Origin: an uncultured Verrucomicrobia subdivision 3 bacterium
GTDB taxonomy: Bacteria; Verrucomicrobiota; Verrucomicrobiae; Limisphaerales; UBA11358
Length of the DNA stretch: 29,486 bases
Direction of reading: 5' to 3'
Assembly (NCBI GenBank): GCA_903921455.1
Contig: CAIXPZ010000037.1
Span: 1-29,486, forward strand
Under the pieces are notes generated by a model. It did no database searches. It was not told the DNA's origin and saw nothing but the letters and a program-made list of their open reading frames with translations. The translations under genes and the position numbers were made by a program. Each line of letters opens with the position of its first letter. The stretch's first letter is position 1. Below, in pieces: positions 25,079-29,486 of this stretch.

Positions 25079-26230
25079 ATGGACACTACCTACGACCTGA
25101 AAAAATACGCCATCCTCTACGTGGACGACGAGGAGATGTCGCTCAAATATTTCACCCGCGCCTTCGGCGAGATTTTCCGCATCTACACCGCCACCAATGC
25201 GCGCGACGGCCTGAAGATCATCCAGGAGCACGGCGCCGAGATCGGCATCCTGATGACCGACCAGCGCATGCCCGGCGAAAAGGGCGTCTGGCTGCTCGGC
25301 CAGACCCGCGAGCTCCGCCCCGCCATCCTGCGCATCCTCATCACCGCCTTCACCGACATGGACGCCGCCATCGCCGCCATCAACAGCGGCGCGATCTACA
25401 AATACATCCACAAACCCTGGGACCGCGCGCAGATCGAATTGGAACTCAAGCAGGGCCTCGAATTTTTCATGCTCGCCAAGGAGCGCGAGGAACTCCTCAA
25501 GGAGCGCAGCACCCTGCTCCACGAGCGCATGATCGCCAATCGTATCGGCAGCCTCGGCCTCGTCGCCGCCGGCCTGAGCCAGCACATCCGCAATTCCATG
25601 GTCGCCGTGAAAACCTTTCTCGACCTCGTCGAGGAACAGGGGCCGTCCAACGCCCTGCACGACCCCGACATGCTGCGGAGCGTCCGCTCCGACATCGAGA
25701 AGATCGTCGGCCTGCTCACCGACCTGCGCATCGTCTCCGTGAACCGCGACGACGCGGCCTTCGCCCAATCCCTCCACCTCCGCGCCGCCCTCACCGGGAT
25801 TTTAGCCGGCCTGCAACCCGCCTTCGCCGCCCGGCGCATCGAGGTGGACAACCAGATTCCCGATACCCTCCCCGCCTTGCAGGTGGACCAGCCCAAGTTC
25901 ACCCGCCTGTTCGAGCTCCTGTTCAAGGACGAACTCGCCATGCTGCCCGCCGGCAGCCGCATCCAGCTCACCGCCGCCGAGGCCGACGTGAATGGCAAGC
26001 CCGGCCTGGCGCTCACCCTCACCGACAACGGTCCCGCCCTGCCGCAGGACACCCTGAACCTGGTGCTCGACCCCTTTGCCACCAAGGGCAAGCCCTCCGA
26101 ATACGGCATCAACCTCCTGATCTGCTCCTTCATCATCCACCATCACGGCGGCGCGCTCGAAGTGCAGAGCGCGGCGGCCGGCAACACCTTTACCCTGCGC
26201 CTCCCGTTGCAGCCGGAAAAAGTGGGCTAG
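25079..26230 (+). CDS. Response regulator with decayed histidine-kinase output, PhcR-like
   Basis: 383 residues. The N-terminal receiver (about 10-128) is intact: acidic D16-D17, phosphoacceptor D61 in LMTDQRMPG, T89 in ITAFT and K112 in HKPWD. A coiled-coil linker (130-155) leads to a kinase-like module. Its H-box is GLSQHIRNSM with H169 retained, but the N-box place reads LFELLFKDEL without Asn, the G1 box is DNGPAL and the G2 place is YGINLLICS without the GxGLGL glycines. It probably does not bind ATP normally. There is no DNA-binding domain. A receiver fused to a kinase-type output is the unusual design described for Ralstonia PhcR. It ends the operon. Confidence 0.88.
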   Translation: MDTTYDLKKYAILYVDDEEMSLKYFTRAFGEIFRIYTATNARDGLKIIQEHGAEIGILMTDQRMPGEKGVWLLGQTRELRPAILRILITAFTDMDAAIAAINSGAIYKYIHKPWDRAQIELELKQGLEFFMLAKEREELLKERSTLLHERMIANRIGSLGLVAAGLSQHIRNSMVAVKTFLDLVEEQGPSNALHDPDMLRSVRSDIEKIVGLLTDLRIVSVNRDDAAFAQSLHLRAALTGILAGLQPAFAARRIEVDNQIPDTLPALQVDQPKFTRLFELLFKDELAMLPAGSRIQLTAAEADVNGKPGLALTLTDNGPALPQDTLNLVLDPFATKGKPSEYGINLLICSFIIHHHGGALEVQSAAAGNTFTLRLPLQPEKVG

Positions 26231-26275
26231 GTTCAAAATCGCCCGCGCCCGGTCATCGCGCCAGCGTCCGGGAGT

Positions 26276-26297
26276 GCGGCGGCCCTCCGCCGCTTTT
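26276..26297 (+). terminator. Hairpin with T4 tail after the PhcR-like gene (repeat-derived)
   Basis: GCGGCGG (26276-26282) pairs with CCGCCGC (26287-26293) around CCCT and is followed by TTTT. It may terminate the operon, but it is also a copy of the second hairpin of the 168-bp array (there GCGGTGG/CCACCGC), so it may simply be a dispersed repeat. Confidence 0.45.
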
Positions 26298-26434
26298 CCA
26301 CATCACCCATCCCGTCCCCCCCGGGGCCCGGCCGGTCGGCTGCCCGCACCGGAGCGCGTCCATCCCCGGACGCTTCAACCGGCGAAAATCCGGCGGTAAT
26401 CATCTTTCGGACGCGTGTCCCTGACCACCTCGCA

Positions 26435-26451
26435 GCGCCCGGGACGGGCGC
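26435..26451 (+). repeat. Leader copy of the array's first hairpin
   Basis: GCGCCCG (26435-26441) pairs with CGGGCGC (26445-26451) around GGA and is followed by GCTCCG. In the 168-bp array the same position reads GCGCCGG/CCGGCGC or GCGCCAG/CTGGCGC followed by ACTCCG. The stem differs by paired substitutions, so it is a homologous element with conserved pairing. Confidence 0.65.
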
Positions 26452-26458
26452 GCTCCGT

Positions 26459-26487
26459 AAAATACTTTCAAATAATCTGTTCGGTTT
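26459..26487 (+). promoter_or_regulatory. 29-nt motif before the sigma-factor gene, shared with the tandem array
   Basis: The motif reads AAAATA, one base, TTTCAAA, one base, A, four variable bases, GTTCGGTTT. It ends 26 bp before the ATG at 26514. The same pattern occurs at 28798, 28966 and 29134, with one change at 29302, and starts again at 29470. Its distance from the start codon fits a promoter or leader element; autoregulation by the ECF factor is a hypothesis. Confidence 0.5.
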
Positions 26488-26513
26488 GGCGTTCGGCGGA
26501 CATTATTTCATGA

Positions 26514-28061
26514 ATGGCTGAACTGACCGACCACGAACTGCTGACCCGTTTCGCCCGCCACGCCGACCAGGACGCCTTTACCGCGCTGGTGGCGCGCAAG
26601 ACGAATCTCATCTGGTCCGCCGCCCTGCGGTTCACCCGCGACCCGCACCACGCCGAGGAAGTCACCCAGGCCGTCATCCTCATTCTCGCAGAGAAAGCCG
26701 GGCGGATTTCCCCCCAGACCGTCCTGACCGGCTGGCTCTACCAGACCGCGCGCCTCACCGCCGCCAACTTCCTCAAGGAAAACCGCCGCCGCCAGCAGCG
26801 CGAACACCAAGCCTACCTCGAATCCGCCATGACGCCGAATGAAACCAACGAGGCGTGGCAACAACTGGCCCCCGTGCTGGACGACGCCATGCACGCCCTG
26901 CGCACCGCCGACCGCGACGCTGTGCTGCTGCGCTACTTTGAGAACAAATCCCTGGCCGACGTGGGCGCGGCCTTGGGCGTGAGCGAAGACGCCGCCCGCG
27001 TGCGCGTGAACCGCGCCCTCGACAAACTCCACGCCCTCCTCGCCAAGCAAGGCATCAAGTTTGGCGGAGCGCTCCTTGCCACCGCCGTGGCGGAAAATTC
27101 CGTGCAGGCCGCGCCAGCCGCGTTGTTGGCCAAAGTTTCCGTGATTGCCGCCAAAGGCGCGGCAACCACCAGTTCGATTTCGGCACTCGTCAAAGGAGCT
27201 TTGAAAACGATAGCGTGGATAAAGGCGCAGACTATAGTTTTGGTGGGCGTATCCGTTTTGCTTGCGGCGGTCACAACGACGGTTTTGGTTAAAGAGTTGA
27301 GTTTACCAAAAATCACCGATGAAATGTGGATGGTTGAAGGTGATGCAATTAAGCAACTGCCGCCTGTTTTGATTTTGCGCCGCAGTCATTTTCAAGGTCA
27401 ACAAATGGGCTTTGTTCAGAGAGGTGAGAAACGTGTCTGGCGAAATGTCCAATTCGAATTGATTTTTCCAATTGCATATCCATTGCCCGGCCCAGCCCGT
27501 TGCGTCCAGTTAGTTCCACTTCCCAACGCCAGTTATAGTTGGGAAAACCCCATGTCCCCACAGCTTACCAACGGGTTCGATTTAATGATGACCTTGACCA
27601 ATCAGCCACACGAAGCATTACGGCAAGAAATTAAGAATCAATTGGGTATTGTGGCACACCGAGAAATCATTGAAACAAATGTGCTGCTGTTGAAGATTGT
27701 CAAGACAGGCGCCTCTGGATTGAAACCCGTCAATGGCCGCGTGGCTTCGATAGATAATGCTGCACCATTTAAGTCTTCTTCCGGGTATTCGGTCAAAAAT
27801 GCTGAAACCTTGAAAAATATGATAACTGGGATGGAAGCGGTTCTTAAAATACCGATTTTAGATCGAACAGGTCTGAATGGATTCTACGACATAACACTTA
27901 AATTGGATGGTCTTAAACTGGCGGCAGCAAATGGCGACCCTAAAAAATGGATGGAGATAGAACGGCAGTTGATTGACAAAGCCCTACTTGACCAGCTCGG
28001 CCTCGAACTGGTGCCGAGCCGCGAGCCAATCGAAATGCTCGTCGTCGAAAAGGTGAAATGA
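26514..28061 (+). CDS. ECF sigma factor fused to a transmembrane helix and DUF3738/TIGR03435-like domain
   Basis: 515 residues. Region 2 (about 17-95: DAFTALVARKTNLIWSAALR, HHAEEVTQAVILILAEKA, LTGWLYQTARLTAANFL) and region 4 (about 118-172: AMHALRTADRDAVLLRYFEN, LADVGAALGVSEDAARVRVN) are those of an ECF sigma-70 factor. After an Ala-rich linker comes a single hydrophobic helix (236-258). The last 250 residues end with ILDRTGLNGFYDITLKL and LLDQLGLELVPSREPIEMLV, the pattern of the soil-bacterial TIGR03435/DUF3738 domain. The sigma would thus be held at the membrane with an outside domain, releasing or presenting it on a signal. From about 27180 the base composition drops, suggesting a joined second part. 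The leader 26231-26513 holds only the hairpins and motif listed. Confidence 0.87.
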   Translation: MAELTDHELLTRFARHADQDAFTALVARKTNLIWSAALRFTRDPHHAEEVTQAVILILAEKAGRISPQTVLTGWLYQTARLTAANFLKENRRRQQREHQAYLESAMTPNETNEAWQQLAPVLDDAMHALRTADRDAVLLRYFENKSLADVGAALGVSEDAARVRVNRALDKLHALLAKQGIKFGGALLATAVAENSVQAAPAALLAKVSVIAAKGAATTSSISALVKGALKTIAWIKAQTIVLVGVSVLLAAVTTTVLVKELSLPKITDEMWMVEGDAIKQLPPVLILRRSHFQGQQMGFVQRGEKRVWRNVQFELIFPIAYPLPGPARCVQLVPLPNASYSWENPMSPQLTNGFDLMMTLTNQPHEALRQEIKNQLGIVAHREIIETNVLLLKIVKTGASGLKPVNGRVASIDNAAPFKSSSGYSVKNAETLKNMITGMEAVLKIPILDRTGLNGFYDITLKLDGLKLAAANGDPKKWMEIERQLIDKALLDQLGLELVPSREPIEMLVVEKVK

Positions 28062-28087
28062 TTCAAAATGATTGTCCGGCATCCAGC

Positions 28088-28135
28088 CCCGCCCTGGCTG
28101 CCCGAAAAACCTTGAAACCCCTGCCCCCGTCCGCT
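28088..28135 (+). repeat. 48-bp direct repeat, left copy
   Basis: Begins CCCCGCCCTGGCTGCCCG and ends GCCCCCGTCCGC. It matches 28513-28560 at 47 of 48 positions (T/C at the ninth). It starts 26 bp past the sigma-factor stop. The stretch 28136-28254 between it and the next gene shows no recognisable gene or RNA. Confidence 0.9.
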
Positions 28136-28254
28136 TTGCTAAACCTATGCCAACCCCAAAACGCTTAGCCCCCTCAAAAAGGGATCGGCCGCGATGTTGT
28201 GGGCGAAACTTTTGTTAGGGATCGTTCGAGCATCAACTAAACACACACATCTTT

Positions 28255-28467
28255 ATGAAAACATTGGCGCGAATCGGAGCAGTTTTATCATTCACATTTT
28301 GTTTTCTTGCTGGAGCATGGCTGGTTGTCAAGACAGGTGTTGGCAAAAATGGCGATGACGCCGTATGGCTTTGTTTCGGATTGTATTTTATTGGCAAAGC
28401 ATTCTTTGTTGGGCCGATGCTTTGGTTAGCAGCGGAGAATTTTTGCTCAAAAACAGATGGTAAATGA
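28255..28467 (+). CDS. Small two-helix membrane protein, unknown function
   Basis: 70 residues: MKTLARIGAVLSFTFCFLAG leads into a first hydrophobic helix (about 5-27), followed by a polar loop VKTGVGKNGDDA and a second helix (about 36-60, VWLCFGLYFIGKAFFVGPML), with a polar C-terminal tail. Codon usage and composition are AT-richer than the surroundings. It lies alone between two copies of a 48-bp repeat, so it may have arrived with that segment. No family recognised; a non-coding alternative cannot be ruled out, but the two clean helices favour a real gene. Confidence 0.6.
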   Translation: MKTLARIGAVLSFTFCFLAGAWLVVKTGVGKNGDDAVWLCFGLYFIGKAFFVGPMLWLAAENFCSKTDGK

Positions 28468-28512
28468 CCATGATGTTAAGTTTCACATTTGTAGTGCGAA
28501 CAATGCCCCGCA

Positions 28513-28560
28513 CCCCGCCCCGGCTGCCCGAAAAACCTTGAAACCCCTGCCCCCGTCCGC
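28513..28560 (+). repeat. 48-bp direct repeat, right copy
   Basis: Second copy of the repeat at 28088-28135, offset by exactly 425 bp, same orientation, one mismatch. The two copies frame the small membrane-protein gene and its AT-richer surroundings. Confidence 0.9.
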
Positions 28561-28574
28561 GCCCATCCTGCCAC

Positions 28575-28735
28575 AGCGCCGTTAGGCGCGGCATCTTTGT
28601 AGAATCCCCCGGCCATCGTTCATCAGCTCCGTAGGAGCGGCATCATGGTGGCCCTCCGCAAGCCTATGTCGCTCCCACGGAGCTTTGATTTTCTTTGGGG
28701 ATGATGCTCTACAAAGATTCCGCGCCGACGGCGCT
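28575..28735. repeat. 161-bp nested palindromic element (MITE/REP-like)
   Basis: The outer arms AGCGCCGTTAGGCGCGG (from 28575), continuing ATCTTTGTAGA, and the inverse complement ending at 28735 match over about 30 bp with few mismatches. An inner inverted pair, TCAGCTCCGTAGGAGCGGCAT (in parts: AGCTCCGTAGGAGCG) near 28622-28642 and CGCTCCCACGGAGCT near 28670-28684, lies between. There is no coding capacity. The GCTCCGTAGGAGCG and CATCTTTGTAGAA words look like those of dispersed repeats in related genomes (memory, not checked). Confidence 0.75.
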
Positions 28736-28797
28736 CAACCACCTCATCAGCCCGCGCCCGCCTGCCATCCGGGTTTATCCGTGTCCAGCCGTGGTTA

Positions 28798-29486
28798 AAA
28801 ATATTTTCAAAAAGTTTGTTCGGTTTTGACCGTCGGCGCGGAGGAAAGCGCCGGAGGGCCGGCGCACTCCGGGACGCTTCGCGCGGTTCGGGCGCTCACG
28901 GTGAACGCGTCAGCGTCCGGGAGTGCGGTGGCCCTCCACCGCTCTTCCCCCGCAACGGAATCATCAAAATAATTTCAAAAAGCCGGTTCGGTTTTCTTCT
29001 TCAGCACGGGGCCAAGCGCCGGAGGGCCGGCGCACTCCGGGACGCTTCGCGCGGTTCGGGCGCTCACGGTGAACGCGCCAGGGTCCGGGAGTGCGGTGGC
29101 CCTCCACCGCTCTTCCCCCGCAACAGAATCATCAAAATAATTTCAAAAAGCCGGTTCGGTTTTCTTCTTCGGCACGGGGCCAAGCGCCAGGGGACTGGCG
29201 CACTCCGGGACGCTCCGCGCGGTTCGGGCGCTCACGGTGAACGCGCCAGCGTCCGGGAGTGCGGTGGCCCTCCACCGCTCTTCCCCCGCAACGAAATCAT
29301 CAAAATAATTTTAAAAAGCCGGTTCGGTTTTCTTCTTCGGCACGGGGCCAAGCGCCAGAGGACTGGCGCACTCCGGGACGCTCCGCGCAGTCCGGGCGCT
29401 CACGGTGAACGCGTCAGCGTCCGGGAGTGCGGTGGCCCTCCACCGCTCTTCCCCCGCAACGGAATCATCAAAATAATTTCAAAAAG
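28798..29486 (+). repeat. Tandem array, period 168 bp, at least four units, continues past window
   Basis: Units begin at 28815, 28983, 29151 and 29319, each exactly 168 bp; the last ends at the final base. Each unit holds a motif with GTTCGGTTT, hairpin 1 (GCGCCGG/CCGGCGC in the first two, GCGCCAG/CTGGCGC in the last two), an arm CACTCCGGGACGC, hairpin 2 (GCGGTGG/CCACCGC) preceded by GCGTCCGGGAGTG, and then AAAATAATTTCAAAAAG. The first unit differs in its first 30 bases. No open frame spans the array and no spacers vary, so it is neither coding nor CRISPR. It fills all sequence from 28736 on apart from about 60 unremarkable bases. Confidence 0.95.

Noticed and set aside
23570..25777. Long minus-strand open frame of 735 codons opposite the kinase and regulator genes
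   Set aside because: It is a by-product of high GC content: its translation is repetitive in Asp, Val, Gly and His, while the plus strand carries clear kinase and receiver motifs.
28205..28485. Integron cassette with attC sites around the 70-residue gene
   Set aside because: GTTAGGG at 28214 and GTTAAGT at 28475 resemble core sites, but no matching RYYYAAC partner or paired inner boxes are found upstream of either, and there is no integrase.
28388..28594. Minus-strand 68-codon frame
   Set aside because: It overlaps the small membrane-protein gene and the 48-bp repeat and has no recognisable feature.
28798..29486. CRISPR array
   Set aside because: The 168-bp units are repeated as a whole with no short constant repeat and no unique spacers, and no cas genes are in the window.

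Overview
The window looks like a chromosomal segment of a Verrucomicrobiota bacterium, probably of the Pedosphaera/Limisphaerales type. This is an inference from gene content: GC-rich housekeeping genes, secreted proteins ending in an 'AQFYRL'-type tail, an ECF sigma factor with a long C-terminal extension, and GC-rich dispersed hairpin repeats. No 16S gene or other decisive marker is present.

Layout. Positions 1-322 hold most of the RNase P RNA gene (minus strand, 3' end outside the window), preceded by a zinc-ribbon coiled-coil protein and its terminator. From 1316 to 5516 lies a plus-strand metabolic run: pta, hisC, argA (kinase-GNAT fusion) and an L,D-transpeptidase. A secreted protein (5702-6631) separates this from a copper/thiol cluster (6658-9661). 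That cluster comprises a small CCxxC membrane protein, a Cys-rich outer-membrane beta-barrel protein, a membrane-anchored Sco protein without the usual copper-ligand His, and a lipoprotein fusing a CusF-like domain to a Sco domain that keeps the His. Then come proB, mazG, the conserved rplU-rpmA-obg cluster (with terminators after rpmA and obg), and a minus-strand pair rsmD/dienelactone hydrolase. These are followed by a TPR protein with an ABC ATPase, two minus-strand proteins of unknown function, a class I DAHP synthase and a secreted SGNH-like protein that has lost its catalytic residues.

The most interesting block is 20887-26230: a FadL-type outer-membrane transporter, then a SAM-dependent methyltransferase, a six-helix membrane histidine kinase and a receiver protein whose output is a decayed histidine-kinase module, the last three almost without spacing. 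Order and architecture match the phcB-phcS-phcR quorum-sensing operon of Ralstonia (3-hydroxy fatty acid methyl ester signal), so this is a candidate fatty-acid-methyl-ester signalling system in a distant phylum, with FadL as a possible signal importer.

The right end (26231-29486) is repeat-rich. An ECF sigma factor is fused to a transmembrane helix and a DUF3738/TIGR03435-like domain. Its leader holds two hairpins and a 29-nt motif which recur in an exactly 168-bp tandem array (28798 to the window end). Hairpin stems co-vary between copies, which argues for a conserved structure. Between them lie a 48-bp direct repeat flanking a small membrane-protein gene and a 161-bp nested palindromic element.
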